A stretch of DNA of 64,000 nucleotides from Pseudomonadaceae bacterium (GTDB lineage Bacteria; Pseudomonadota; Alphaproteobacteria; UBA2136; UBA6156): assembly GCA_024236095.1 (NCBI GenBank), contig JACKLD010000013.1, positions 248,001-312,000 of the forward strand, in the 5' to 3' direction. Below the pieces are notes generated by a model. That model did not search any database. It was not told the origin of the DNA and worked only from the letters and a program-made list of their open reading frames with translations. The position numbers and the translations under genes are program-made. Shown piece after piece: positions 44,282 to 52,427 of the stretch (position 1 is its first letter; each line of letters starts with the position of its first letter).

Positions 44282-44668
44282 TCAACCCTTTTTGGCGTGG
44301 GAGTCTGCCCGCTTTGTACGCAATACCTTCGGTGTGTTCAGCGGGCCTTTGGCTTCATAACGGCGGCGCGAGGCCGCCCGCGCCGCCGCCACCTTGGCCA
44401 GCACCTCGGCAGGAAGAACCGGTGCCGCAGGCACAACGGCTGTAGGGCCTTCCGTTGTTTTGGCAGGTACAGCCTGCACCAGCACCGTCCCATCGTTCCA
44501 CGCAATGCATGCAGCAGGGCAAACCGGCAGGCAATCACCGCAGGCATGGCAGTTATCCGCCATAATGGTGTGCATCATGCGCCGCGCCCCCACGATGGCC
44601 CCGCTGGGGCACACCTGCTGGCATTTGGTGCAGCCGATACAGAGCGCTTCGTCAATCACCGCAAACAT
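44282..44668 (-). CDS. 2[4Fe-4S] ferredoxin-like protein
   Basis: A 128 aa protein with two complete 4Fe-4S motifs in the first 52 residues: CIGCTKCQQVCP and CHACGDCLPVCP. The layout resembles the ferredoxin part of RnfB/RsxB. A 75-residue Ala/Pro-rich, then basic C-terminal tail (AARAASRRRYEAKG) is unlike ordinary ferredoxins. No rnf genes are nearby. It lies 10 bp upstream of dcd in the same direction, so it may belong to the same operon. Electron partners unknown. Confidence 0.85.
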   Translation of the reverse strand: MFAVIDEALCIGCTKCQQVCPSGAIVGARRMMHTIMADNCHACGDCLPVCPAACIAWNDGTVLVQAVPAKTTEGPTAVVPAAPVLPAEVLAKVAAARAASRRRYEAKGPLNTPKVLRTKRADSHAKKG

Positions 44669-44709
44669 GGCGGCTGTTTAAAACGGTTTGGCCGGAAAGG
44701 CAAATGGCT

Positions 44710-45165
44710 TTAGCGTAAACGCCCTTGACCGGTGGTCGGCGCAAACGGCGGACGGTCGGGGAAGCGCGCTATCCGGTTGGCCGTCATTCGCTCCCGTTTT
44801 TCTTCCCACCACATTTTGGCGTGCTTCAAGAACTCAATGCCGCTGAGGGCAGGGTCGGCGCCGGCGGCTTGCATGTCGGGCGTAATCTCTGCCCATGGGC
44901 CGGCGTATTTCCGGGCCGCGGCAAGGTCATTTTCGTTCAGCCCCAGTAAGGCAAAGCCGGTCATGCGGCGCAATTCGGCAAGACGGGCGGTGTTTAAGGC
45001 GCTGCCGTTGCGGGCGAGGTCTTTTAACAAATGGCGCGCATAAAGTACGGCAACCCGTGAGGTGTCGCTGCGCGCCAAGTTTTGGATGTCGGGCGTAGCT
45101 GCCCTGAAACGCGCCTCGCTACCGATGGCGTGGGGGACGGGCAGCTGGCGGAGGTGTTGGTTCAT
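44710..45165 (-). CDS. Hypothetical protein
   Basis: A 151 aa soluble protein, upstream of the ferredoxin gene in the same direction with a 41-bp gap. It is mainly helical with many Arg and Ala (LYARHLLKDLARNGSALNT, AEIRRMTGFALLGLNENDL-type region). There is no signal peptide or known domain. ATG 45165 has an AGGT-type weak SD. Confidence 0.65.
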   Translation of the reverse strand: MNQHLRQLPVPHAIGSEARFRAATPDIQNLARSDTSRVAVLYARHLLKDLARNGSALNTARLAELRRMTGFALLGLNENDLAAARKYAGPWAEITPDMQAAGADPALSGIEFLKHAKMWWEEKRERMTANRIARFPDRPPFAPTTGQGRLR

Positions 45166-45271
45166 GGCAGGGGAGACCTTTCATATAAGGAGGTAGGGCA
45201 GCCCCCCTGCTTCGGCAAGGGCGCCGCCCATCAGGCGGGCAACAAATCCCGCCATGATGCGACCAGCCTTG

Positions 45272-45294
45272 AAAAAGCCCCCGAGGTGGGGGCT
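45272..45294 (-). terminator. Terminator for the 45299-45601 gene
   Basis: Read on the minus strand: AGCCCCCACCTCGGGGGCTTTTT, a strong stem with a T-run directly after the stop codon of the minus-strand gene. Confidence 0.85.
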
Positions 45295-45298
45295 CCGG

Positions 45299-45601
45299 TC
45301 ACCAATCACGGCTGCGCCAGTTGCACGGGGCCATGTTGGGCCAGTCGCGCCCCGCCGCGCCAATCAGCCGCTCTTGCGCCTCGGTGAGGGGGAAGCCCCG
45401 CTCAAGGCTCTCCAACGCCGAGCGGCTGCGGATTTTGAGTTGGTTGCGCGCCTGCATGCAGATATCGACATGCTGCGGTCGGGCTTGGGCGAGACTGAGG
45501 CGCCACAGCGTGTAGGCCAGGCGGTCGTCAAGACGCTCGACGTACTTCTGCAGGCAGCGCGGTTGGTCGGAAGGGCGGGGAATGGTCACAACATTGTTCA
45601 T
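45299..45601 (-). CDS. Small hypothetical protein
   Basis: A 100 aa basic protein with a good SD (ACGAGGAG) 7 bp before ATG 45601 and its own terminator, so it is a genuine single-gene unit. The helical centre (KYVERLDDRLAYTLWRLSL) is followed by a Trp-rich end (DWPNMAPCNWRSRDW). No family recognised; no membrane segment. Confidence 0.75.
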   Translation of the reverse strand: MNNVVTIPRPSDQPRCLQKYVERLDDRLAYTLWRLSLAQARPQHVDICMQARNQLKIRSRSALESLERGFPLTEAQERLIGAAGRDWPNMAPCNWRSRDW

Positions 45602-45943
45602 CGGAAAACTCCTCGTTACGGGTGAAGCCGGTCGGTTTGGGGAAAGGAAAACACGGCACGCCAGCAGCCTGCCGCAGGGCGGTTTCAGACACGTGGAGGG
45701 TCGGCCAAACCATTCATGGAAGCATTTTGCATGAGGTGGATTAGGCCTGTCAATCGGCGTAAAAAGGCATGAAGGACCTCAAAAAAGCATAAGAATGAAT
45801 ATTTTTTTGGCAGTTGGCGCGGGGAGGGCGTAAGCCGTTGCTTCTGCGTTAACGTGTTGATTTAAAATAATACCTATAAAGGGGGTGCCTTGAAAAACCG
45901 CAGAAGCCCGCCAAAAAACGTGCATACACGCACAAGTCCGCGC

Positions 45944-45972
45944 TTGACAGCATCGGCAACAGGGCCTGTAAT
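45944..45972 (+). promoter_or_regulatory. Strong sigma-70 type promoter of the HU gene
   Basis: TTGACA (45944-45949), exactly 17 bp, TGTAAT (45967-45972). Transcription would begin about 45979, giving a roughly 90-nt leader before the HU start. The remaining 45602-45943 is gene-free, with an A/T-rich patch near 45790-45810 and nothing else I can support. Confidence 0.8.
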
Positions 45973-46070
45973 ACGCCCATCTCGCGCAAACCTAAGGTGA
46001 GCGCGGGGTCCGGGGGGAGGCAGCGATGTTTCCAGACGGCAATCAACCTAAGGGATAAGGATCCATACCC

Positions 46071-46343
46071 ATGAACAAGCAAGAGCTGATCTCGCAGGTC
46101 GCCAGCAAGACCAAAATGAGCAAGACCGACGTGTCCAAAGTGACCGACGTGCTGTTTGAAGAAATCACCAAGAGCATGAAGAAGGGCAACGATGTCCGTC
46201 TGACCGGCTTCGGTACCTTCACCACCAGCAAGCGCAAGGCGACCACCGGTCGTAACCCGCGCACCGGCGCTTCCATCAAGATCGCCGCCAGCACCCAGCC
46301 CAAGTTCCGCGCTGGTAAGGCTCTGAAAGACGCCGTGAACTAA
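46071..46343 (+). CDS. hupB: HU-family nucleoid protein
   Basis: A 90 aa histone-like protein that bends and compacts DNA. The HU pattern is full length: MNKQELISQVASKTKMSK, FEEITKSMKKGNDVRLTGFG, the DNA-contacting arm TSKRKATTGRNPRTGASI and the end FRAGKALKDAVN. It is monocistronic, with a consensus promoter and a strong terminator downstream. HU rather than IHF is preferred from the arm sequence. Confidence 0.95.
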   Translation: MNKQELISQVASKTKMSKTDVSKVTDVLFEEITKSMKKGNDVRLTGFGTFTTSKRKATTGRNPRTGASIKIAASTQPKFRAGKALKDAVN

Positions 46344-46385
46344 TGAGTTCTTCTTGGCGAGCCTTTGGCGAGCTTAGAAAAACCA

Positions 46386-46410
46386 TTATCCCCGCAAAGG
46401 CGGGGATCCA
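46386..46410. repeat. REP-like palindrome, copy 2
   Basis: TTATCCCCGCAAAGGCGGGGA with following TCCA, the same family as 1464-1492, directly abutting the HU terminator. Confidence 0.75.
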
Positions 46411-46436
46411 AAAAAGCCCCCCAAGGGGGCTTTTTT
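46410..46436 (+). terminator. Terminator of the HU gene
   Basis: AAAAAAGCCCCC pairs with GGGGGCTTTTTT across a short loop; an A-run before and a T-run after make it bidirectional. Confidence 0.88.
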
Positions 46437-46547
46437 GTTAGCTCAGCTTATCCCGGAAACCACGAAAGTGTTTGTCTGGGATCTATTACATATAGACTCC
46501 CCCTTTTGTTAAGATATAGCCAGCTTCGCAATTTCTTATACACAAGC

Positions 46548-46574
46548 GTCATTCCCGCGAAAGCGGGAATCCAG
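46548..46574. repeat. REP-like palindrome, copy 3
   Basis: GTCATTCCCGCGAAAGCGGG with AATCCAG following; a variant of the family at 1464 and 46386 with ATTCCC arms. Confidence 0.75.
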
Positions 46575-46672
46575 CTGAATTCAATAATAAAGAAGGGGCT
46601 GAAGCCGTCCAAACCTTCTTAAACCCGCCACCAGATACAGCAAAACCCCCTGTGGGGGCCTTGTGTATCTGA

Positions 46673-46800
46673 TGGTGGGTTGTGAGAGATTACGGCTTGT
46701 TTGTATGGGCTTCGCCGTTTTGAAGCCGTTGCCCTTCGGGTCGAACTCCCGACCCCCTCCGTATCGCACCGGAGGTGCGTGTAAATACAAAACCCGGAGA
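46673..46800 (-). pseudogene. Decayed tRNA-Val copy with palindromic inserts
   Basis: The 3' end (TGGTGGGTTGTGAGAGATT on the plus strand) and the T-arm and variable region (CGAACTCCCGACCCCCTCCGT) are identical to the intact tRNA-Val 150 bp away. The T-loop is broken by a 49-50 bp insert (from 46692), and the anticodon arm by a small hairpin insert (GCACCGGAGGTGC). The 5' part is lost. Confidence 0.75.
46692..46740. repeat. Palindromic insert element, copy 1
   Basis: Starts ACGGCTT and ends CCCTTCGGG, with inner complementary arms GGGCTTCGCCG and GAAGCC and GGGC/GCCC pairs. It is inserted in a tRNA-Val T-loop copy. Copy 2 at 46959-47008 differs at only a couple of positions. Confidence 0.8.
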
Positions 46801-46828
46801 AGCTCTTGCCTGATGGACCAAGGAAAAG

Positions 46829-46903
46829 TGGTGGGTTGTGAGAGATTCGAACTCCCGACCCCCTCCGTGTAAAGGAGAAGCTCTACCACTGAGCTAACAA
46901 CCC
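46829..46903 (-). tRNA. tRNA-Val (UAC)
   Basis: 75 nt including encoded CCA. Acceptor GGGTTGT with ACAACCC, anticodon loop TTTACAC, so anticodon UAC, a T-arm of the usual GGTTCGAAT type, all stems intact. This is the functional member of a locus with decayed copies on both sides. Confidence 0.95.
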
Positions 46904-46956
46904 ACGAGGATGCTTTTTGCCCGAACCCGCCGTAAAAGACAAGGGGTTGTGAGAGA

Positions 46957-47250
46957 TTACGGCTTATTTGTATGGGCTTCGCCGTTTTGAAGCCGTTGCC
47001 CTTCGGGGCGAACTCCCGACTCCGGCCAACCAATATCAAATCCGGCATTCTCCCAGCGTTGCTTGCGGCGTGCTTCATAGGCAAGCCATTCCGCGTGGGT
47101 TTCGGCACGTTGCTCCGGTGTACTCAAGTGTTCGGCGCGAAAGGCCCCCCAGTCTTCACGGGACATGCCCAAAGGGGCCTTGGAAACAGGGTCTTGGTCA
47201 AACCGATCCTGATCTTTTGCTGGATGACCGCTGTCGTGTTGCAAGTCCAT
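46957..47250 (-). CDS. Small hypothetical protein whose C-terminus is encoded by a palindromic insert
   Basis: 97 aa from ATG 47250, with SD GGAGGAACA upstream. It is strongly hydrophilic (MDLQHDSGHPAKDQDRFDQD, then REDWGAFRAEHLSTPEQRAE). The last 18 residues (RPEGQRLQNGEAHTNKP region) are read from the insert element at 46959-47008, which is otherwise found inside a broken tRNA. The stop codon is supplied by the insert. Function unknown; a longer start upstream reads through the tRNA-Asp remnant and is not supported. Confidence 0.65.
   Translation of the reverse strand: MDLQHDSGHPAKDQDRFDQDPVSKAPLGMSREDWGAFRAEHLSTPEQRAETHAEWLAYEARRKQRWENAGFDIGWPESGVRPEGQRLQNGEAHTNKP
46959..47008. repeat. 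Palindromic insert element, copy 2
   Basis: Nearly identical to 46692-46740 and again flanked by tRNA-Val-like GGTTGTGAGAGATT on one side and CGAACTCCCGAC on the other. It forms the 3' end of the small gene at 46957-47250. Confidence 0.8.
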
Positions 47251-47319
47251 GCCTGTGTTCCTCCCCAGCTTATTGATATTGTGCATGGTATTGCTTTGAT
47301 GGTGTGTAGGCAAGGCCTG

Positions 47320-47396
47320 TTGAAGGCTTGCACCCGACGCTGGGCTTGCGGGTCCGCCTTCTCTTGGATGAAATTCACCTTCGGTGAAATGGCGGA
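47320..47396 (+). repeat. 77-bp direct repeat, left copy, beside tRNA-Asp remnant
   Basis: Identical to 47532-47608. It contains the hairpin TTCACCTTCGGTGAA and ends in the tRNA-Asp 3' end. The pair shows that the tRNA-Asp gene with its downstream flank was duplicated in tandem (period 212 bp). Confidence 0.85.
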
Positions 47397-47515
47397 CCCG
47401 GAGCGAAGCGGAGAGCCACCCGCTTGTCGGGTGAAGCGACGGGACTCGACCCCGCGCCCCTCGGCGTGTCACGCCAACGGCGTGCGACTATAAGCTTGCC
47501 GATACTCTAACCAAC
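47391..47515 (-). pseudogene. Decayed tRNA-Asp copy with palindromic inserts
   Basis: Segments of tRNA-Asp (TGGCGGA, AGCGACGGGACTCGA, CCCTCGGCGTG, GCCGATACTCTAACC on the plus strand) appear in order but are interrupted by two inserts carrying hairpins, CACCCGCTTGTCGGGTG and CACGCCAACGGCGTG. The second sits in the anticodon loop. It cannot be a functional tRNA. Confidence 0.8.
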
Positions 47516-47531
47516 TGGGAAGGATGGATTT

Positions 47532-47608
47532 TTGAAGGCTTGCACCCGACGCTGGGCTTGCGGGTCCGCCTTCTCTTGGATGAAATTCACCTTCGGTGAA
47601 ATGGCGGA
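47532..47608 (+). repeat. 77-bp direct repeat, right copy
   Basis: Second copy of 47320-47396, running into the 3' end of the intact tRNA-Asp. Confidence 0.85.
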
Positions 47609-47678
47609 AGCGACGGGACTCGAACCCGCGACCCTCGGCGTGACAAGCCGATACTCTAACCAACTGAGCTACGCCTCC
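47602..47678 (-). tRNA. tRNA-Asp (GUC)
   Basis: 77 nt including encoded CCA. Acceptor GGAGGCG with CGCTTCC (one G-U pair), discriminator G, anticodon loop TTGTCAC (GUC). All arms intact. Confidence 0.95.
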
Positions 47679-47774
47679 GCGTGAGGCGCTTTATAGGGGC
47701 AAGGGGATGGGCGGTCAAGGGGGCTTTTGCAAAAAGCGCCGCTAAAAGCGCCGCATCCGCGCTTGGGCGCGGAG

Positions 47775-47796
47775 GCCGGGGGCAAATGCCCCCGGC
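47775..47796. other. Strong hairpin downstream of the methyltransferase gene
   Basis: GCCGGGGGC, loop AAAT, GCCCCCGGC. There is no T-run on either side, so this is an imperfect terminator at best for the minus-strand gene ending at 47851. Confidence 0.5.
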
Positions 47797-47850
47797 ACCT
47801 TGCCGTACCACCGCACGGCATTCCAGGGAATGTGCTTTTGGGCGACAGCC

Positions 47851-48552
47851 CTAACGCAACGTCAGCATGGCCATGTAGCGGGTGTCGGCTTGCGGGGTGA
47901 GCGCCCATGTCTGGCTGTCCACGTCAAACGACAGGCCTTGCACGTTGGCAAGCTCCAGCCCTTGTTGCTTGGCCAGTTTTCCTAATTGCTGCGGAGTGAA
48001 AAAGGCACGGTAGCGGCGGCTGCCACGCGGCACGCGGCCGTACACGTATTCGCTGAGGAACTTGTGCACCAACCACGCCTTGGGCGTACGGTTGATGGCG
48101 GAAATGACGATCAGCCCGCCGGGGTTGAGCAGTTGCTTGAGCACCCATAGCAGCTTGCCGGCATCACCGCCTTCTTCCAACAAATCCAGCGCGAGAATGA
48201 CATCGAAGCGCGACAGGCTGTTGAGCATGTCTTCCGCCCGTGAGCGGATGAAGGTGACCGGTGCGCCGTAGGCTTCGGCGCTGGTTTGGGCGCGGGCCAA
48301 GCACTCACCGTTGGGGTCGACTGCGGTGATTTCAGCCCCGGAAAGCGCCAGAAACTCGCCGATAGTGCTGTCGCCGCAGCCGACATCCAGCAGTTTTTTG
48401 CCAAACAGCGGCGCAGGGTCGTCGTCGCGCATGGAAAAGTGCTTGCTGGCAGCTTGTAAGATATAATGCTGGCGGGTGCGGTTGTAGCGCTTGTACACTT
48501 TATCCCGTGCGGGCGGGTTGAGCAGGGTTTTAAGGATTTTGCGGCCAGACAT
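47851..48552 (-). CDS. UbiG-like SAM-dependent methyltransferase
   Basis: A 233 aa protein, start ATG 48552 (MSGRKILKTLLNPPARDKVY); ATG 48561 is possible. Motif I is KKLLDVGCGDSTIGEFLAL, with AEITAVDPNGECLARA after it and VILALDLLEEGGD as motif II. This is the pattern of UbiG and other small class I methyltransferases. The active-site details for ubiquinone methylation cannot be read by eye. It is divergent from rpsU, with a 165-bp shared upstream region. No ubiquinone genes adjoin it. Confidence 0.8.
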   Translation of the reverse strand: MSGRKILKTLLNPPARDKVYKRYNRTRQHYILQAASKHFSMRDDDPAPLFGKKLLDVGCGDSTIGEFLALSGAEITAVDPNGECLARAQTSAEAYGAPVTFIRSRAEDMLNSLSRFDVILALDLLEEGGDAGKLLWVLKQLLNPGGLIVISAINRTPKAWLVHKFLSEYVYGRVPRGSRRYRAFFTPQQLGKLAKQQGLELANVQGLSFDVDSQTWALTPQADTRYMAMLTLR

Positions 48553-48718
48553 CGTGCACATGGTGCGCGCAACGTCAGGCAAAAGCAACCGCCGCCACCG
48601 ACATGTCGGACAATCGGCCACACGGGGGTTGCAATTCCACACCAAATGGGGCACACAGGGGGCCACCTTGGGCACAACGCCTGGGGCAAACCAGATACCC
48701 GAAAGGATGTGAGAGCAC

Positions 48719-48919
48719 ATGATCCGAGTTTCTGTTCGCGATAACGACGTTGAACAAGCACTGCGGCGGCTGAAGAAAACCAGCAACCGTGAAGGCCTGT
48801 TCCGCGAGTTGCGTCAGCGCAAGGAGCGTGAAAAGCCGTTTGAACTGCGTGCACGCAAAAAGCGTGAAGGCATTCGCCGCACGCGCAAGAACGACTGGAA
48901 ACGCCGTCAGGAACAATAG
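48719..48919 (+). CDS. rpsU: 30S ribosomal protein S21
   Basis: 66 aa, typical: IRVSVRDNDVEQALRRLKK, then REGLFRELRQRKEREKPFE and a very basic C-terminus. SD AAGGATGTGAG upstream. Part of the small subunit that helps mRNA initiation by the anti-SD pairing. It stands alone between a divergent methyltransferase gene and hisS. Confidence 0.97.
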   Translation: MIRVSVRDNDVEQALRRLKKTSNREGLFRELRQRKEREKPFELRARKKREGIRRTRKNDWKRRQEQ

Positions 48920-49039
48920 TTCCGGCGACCGTGCCTACGACAAAGCGGCCCGTTGGGCCGCTTTGGTTTGCGCGTATTTCAGCAGGCAGTCACCAATCTC
49001 CCTTGCGTCAACAACGCATGCCATGGCACAAAGGACCCC

Positions 49040-50350
49040 ATGACAGACTCTTTCAAACTCGTTGGCGCCGTCTCAGGCTTTCCGGAATATCTCCCCAAAC
49101 AGCAGCGCGGCTTTGCCGAGGCCGTGGCACGGGTGCAGGCGGTGTATGAGGCATTCGGCTTTACCCCCCTGGAAACGGCGGCGGTGGAGCGCGCCGAAAC
49201 CCTGCTGGCCAAAGGGATTGAAGCCAAAGAGGTGTACGGCCTGCGGCGCATGGCCGCCGAAGGCAGCGAGGGTGATAAAGACATTGCATTACGCTTTGAT
49301 CTCACCGTACCGCTGGCGCGTTATGTGGTGCAAAACCAGAATGAACTGGTGTTCCCCTTCCGGCGCTACCAAGTGCAGCCGGTGTGGCGCGGCGAGCGGG
49401 CGCAGGCAGGCCGTTACCGCCAGTTTTACCAGTTTGATATCGATACCATCGGCGATGGTGCCCTGCCGTTGGCGGCCGATGCCGAAGTGCTGGCGGCCGG
49501 CGCCAAAGCCTTACAAGCGCTGGAGGTGGGCGACTTCGTGCTGCGGGTGAACAACCGCAAGCTGCTGGCGGGCTTGTTACGTTGGGCAGGGTTTGCGGGC
49601 GATGACCAAACCATGGCCATCAAACTGATTGATGACGCCGAAAAGGTCGGCTGGGAGAAAACCGAAGCGGCCTTGGCCGCCCTTGGCAGCAAACTTTCCG
49701 GACCATTGGTACAAGTGTTACGGGCCAAAGAACCCTTGCGTGTGTTGCAAGAGGTGGAGCTGGATGAGGAGGGCCGTGCAGGATTGACGGAATTGCAGCA
49801 GGTATTGGCCTTGGCCAAAGGCATGGGCACGGCGGAAACCAACATCCGCGCCGACCTGACCATTGCCCGCGGGCTGGACTATTACACCGGCACGGTGGTG
49901 GAAACCCGACTGGCGGCGGCGCCGGAACTGGGCAGCATCATGAGCGGCGGACGTTACGACAATTTGGCGGCCAATTTGGGCAAAAAGCCAATGCCGGGGG
50001 TGGGCATTTCCATCGGCATTTCGCGTCTGTGCAGCTGGCTCTTGGCGCAAGAACCTTATGCAAGCATGGCCGCCAGCCCGGCTGCGGTGCTGCTGGCCTG
50101 TCAGGATGAAACCTTGCTACCCCATTACGCCACCGTGGCGCAACAATTGCGGGCGGCAGGGGTGAAGTTGGAACAGACATTCGGCGGAAAACTAGCCACA
50201 CAACTGAAAAACGCCGACAAAAAAGGCCTGCGCTACGCCCTGATTATCGGCGAACAGGAAGCGGCAAACGGCACCGCCACACTGAAAGACTTCGCCAACG
50301 GCACGCAAGAGGTGCTGCCGCTGGACGAGGTTGCCAAGCGGGTGGCCTAG
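49040..50350 (+). CDS. hisS: Histidyl-tRNA synthetase
   Basis: Class II synthetase that charges tRNA-His. The 436 aa protein starts at ATG 49040 (SD AAAGGA). Motif 1 region is FGFTPLETAAVERAETLL. Motif 2 is FRRYQVQPVWRGERAQAGRY, followed by RQFYQFDIDTIG. Histidine motifs are ARGLDYYTGTVVE and SGGRYDNL. Motif 3 is PGVGISIGISRL, and there is a C-terminal anticodon-binding domain. The motif 2 run-on (QFDIDTIG) is of the eukaryote/archaea-like or alphaproteobacterial type rather than the usual bacterial HisRS form. HisZ is excluded by the complete catalytic motifs. The stop overlaps the next gene by 4 bp, convergently. Confidence 0.93.
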   Translation: MTDSFKLVGAVSGFPEYLPKQQRGFAEAVARVQAVYEAFGFTPLETAAVERAETLLAKGIEAKEVYGLRRMAAEGSEGDKDIALRFDLTVPLARYVVQNQNELVFPFRRYQVQPVWRGERAQAGRYRQFYQFDIDTIGDGALPLAADAEVLAAGAKALQALEVGDFVLRVNNRKLLAGLLRWAGFAGDDQTMAIKLIDDAEKVGWEKTEAALAALGSKLSGPLVQVLRAKEPLRVLQEVELDEEGRAGLTELQQVLALAKGMGTAETNIRADLTIARGLDYYTGTVVETRLAAAPELGSIMSGGRYDNLAANLGKKPMPGVGISIGISRLCSWLLAQEPYASMAASPAAVLLACQDETLLPHYATVAQQLRAAGVKLEQTFGGKLATQLKNADKKGLRYALIIGEQEAANGTATLKDFANGTQEVLPLDEVAKRVA

Positions 50351-52281
50351 CGACTTTCGGGGGCGGCAGCCACTCCCGAAAGGGCGGGCGGCTGGCCGGT
50401 ACCGCGCCGGGTATCGTCCTGTTCGGCCTCACGTTCTTCGTCCTTGTCGAACAGTTCGGCGAGGAGGGCCTCCACTTCGTCCATTTCCGCTTCAATCGCT
50501 TTAAGTCTTTCTGCAACCTCACTGTTCTTCACGTGCGGGCAATCCTTAATCGCTTTTCCGAGCACGCGCTGGACGGTTTGCCCACCCAGCTCGAAGTGCT
50601 CTTCGCGGGCTTCACGCAGGGCTTCGCGGATGTTTTCGATCGTCCGTGTTTCCGGAACTTGCGAGACATCACGCAGGTGGGTTCCCTCTGATGCCTTGGC
50701 CGCCGTCCTGGCTGCGGGAAGGGGTTGACCGTTTTCCGTTACCACCCGTACTTGTGGCGTTTTCACGGGCATATATTGCGGCACCGTCACTTTGGGTGTC
50801 GGACGAAGCAGCTTGATGTCGGCAAGCTCTTTCTCGGCAGAGACATGCGGACGGCCAAAGACATCGGCAAAACCTTGTTGGGCGGCCTGTAATTCCTTCT
50901 TGCTTGCTATAAGAAGTTGCAAGTTCATGTCTTTTAATGACAATTTTCCCTGAAGTTCCGTCTTCAATTCCGTCAGGCTGCCTTTCACCGCATCCAGCTT
51001 TTCAACTTGCGCGACATCATTGCTGTCCATCAACGTATCAACCGCATGTTTGGCCTTCTCACCGGCCTCAACGTAGGCTTTTTGCAGGGCTTCCAACTCG
51101 CGCTTTAGCCCGAGCATTTTCTCTTCCGCCTCTTTGCGACGGAGAATCGCACCCTCCACCTCAGTCTCGGCCTGTTGCATGGCTTCGGCTTTTTTAGTCG
51201 CTTGGGCCAGGGTGTCGTCGATACCTGTTGCCGCAACCTTGGCAAGGGCAGCTTCAACCATCCAATCCACGCCCAGTTCTTCACGCATGTTTTGGCGGAC
51301 ATCCTCCAACGTTGCGCTCATACCTGCAACGGTTTGCAAAGCCGTATCCGCCGAATGCGCGTAAACGTCAGCAAGGATGACATCCAAACGTTCCATGGCC
51401 ATCTCAACTGCCCGCGTCATAGTCGTGTCAAGCTGTTCAAGCTGTTCCTTCAAGCTGAGTTGCGGAGCAGGCGGCGGGGTCTGCGTTGCGACAGGTTCGG
51501 GCTGCTGCACCTCCTCCGGTGCGGGTTCATTCACCACCGGCTCGTTATCCACTTCGGGTTGGTTTGCTGCTTGCGGCACGATGATTTCCGTAACTTCCGG
51601 CGCAGTTTGGGTAGGCTTTTCTTCCGCCAGAATCGTATTGGGCCATGCCGGGTCTGCGATGACTTCAGACTTCGCTTCATTGACGATCTTAACGTCTTGT
51701 GCGGGCGCGGAGTGGGGTTCTTGGGGCACGGCTTGCTTCGGGGCTTCCTCCTGCCGCTCAGCAGCCTGTTTCCTGGTGGCGGCCAAAAGATCTTCCATGC
51801 TCGGCTCGCCTTCTTTTGTTTTGCCGGGAGTCCCACGGGGCTCTTTTGTAGGAAGCGGCGGCGGACCTTCAGAGACAGTTTTCCCCGTCAAATCAGGGGC
51901 AGTTGTGCCTCGCAAGAATCTTGGCATCTCATCAGAATCACCAATCTGGTGTGTAGGCATTGCTGGCAAGGTTCTAACCAATGCCTCATACACCGTTTGC
52001 ACCGGAACACTGTAAAACATACTCTTTCCGGCCTTCATGCCACGGGTATCAATCTTGAGTTGACGGCACTCCCTTGCGGAAAGCTGAATGCTCTTCCGCC
52101 GACCGTCGGTAATGGCCTGTAGCAGGCTTTGCGTAGGCTGCTGCGTGCCATCATTGCCCAGATTTGCCAAAACAGCCTCTAATTCCGGCGGACGGCCAGA
52201 GTCCATCATACGGGCCTTGGCTGACGCAACTCCTTTTTGGACAGAGCCTTTCAGGCTTTCCAGCACATCTTTCATCGGCAT
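50347..52281 (-). CDS. Large hypothetical coiled-coil protein
   Basis: A 644 aa soluble protein without a signal peptide. The first 130 residues may be a small domain (LQAITDGRRKSIQLSARECRQ, then MFYSVPVQTVYEALVRTLP). Residues about 135-290 are Pro/Glu/Gln-rich and disordered. From about 295 to 480 there are long heptad-type helices (LSLKEQLEQLDTTMTRAVEM, RRKEAEEKMLGLKRELEALQ), and a final helical acidic tail. It resembles a scaffold, chemoreceptor-adaptor or filament type protein rather than an enzyme. SD AAAGGATA precedes ATG 52281. Function unknown; its 4-bp overlap with hisS suggests nothing functional. Confidence 0.8.
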   Translation of the reverse strand: MPMKDVLESLKGSVQKGVASAKARMMDSGRPPELEAVLANLGNDGTQQPTQSLLQAITDGRRKSIQLSARECRQLKIDTRGMKAGKSMFYSVPVQTVYEALVRTLPAMPTHQIGDSDEMPRFLRGTTAPDLTGKTVSEGPPPLPTKEPRGTPGKTKEGEPSMEDLLAATRKQAAERQEEAPKQAVPQEPHSAPAQDVKIVNEAKSEVIADPAWPNTILAEEKPTQTAPEVTEIIVPQAANQPEVDNEPVVNEPAPEEVQQPEPVATQTPPPAPQLSLKEQLEQLDTTMTRAVEMAMERLDVILADVYAHSADTALQTVAGMSATLEDVRQNMREELGVDWMVEAALAKVAATGIDDTLAQATKKAEAMQQAETEVEGAILRRKEAEEKMLGLKRELEALQKAYVEAGEKAKHAVDTLMDSNDVAQVEKLDAVKGSLTELKTELQGKLSLKDMNLQLLIASKKELQAAQQGFADVFGRPHVSAEKELADIKLLRPTPKVTVPQYMPVKTPQVRVVTENGQPLPAARTAAKASEGTHLRDVSQVPETRTIENIREALREAREEHFELGGQTVQRVLGKAIKDCPHVKNSEVAERLKAIEAEMDEVEALLAELFDKDEEREAEQDDTRRGTGQPPALSGVAAAPESR

Positions 52282-52427
52282 GAGGTATATCCTTTGTCTG
52301 TTCTTCTTTCAGATAGGGCGTACAAGTTCTTTTGCAAGGGGATAAAAGCGTTGCTGACACAAGGCGGCTGACATGCGGGCGGCAGGCCCCCCTTGCCGCG
52401 CAGGCGGGGTTGGGATACAAGCCCGAG

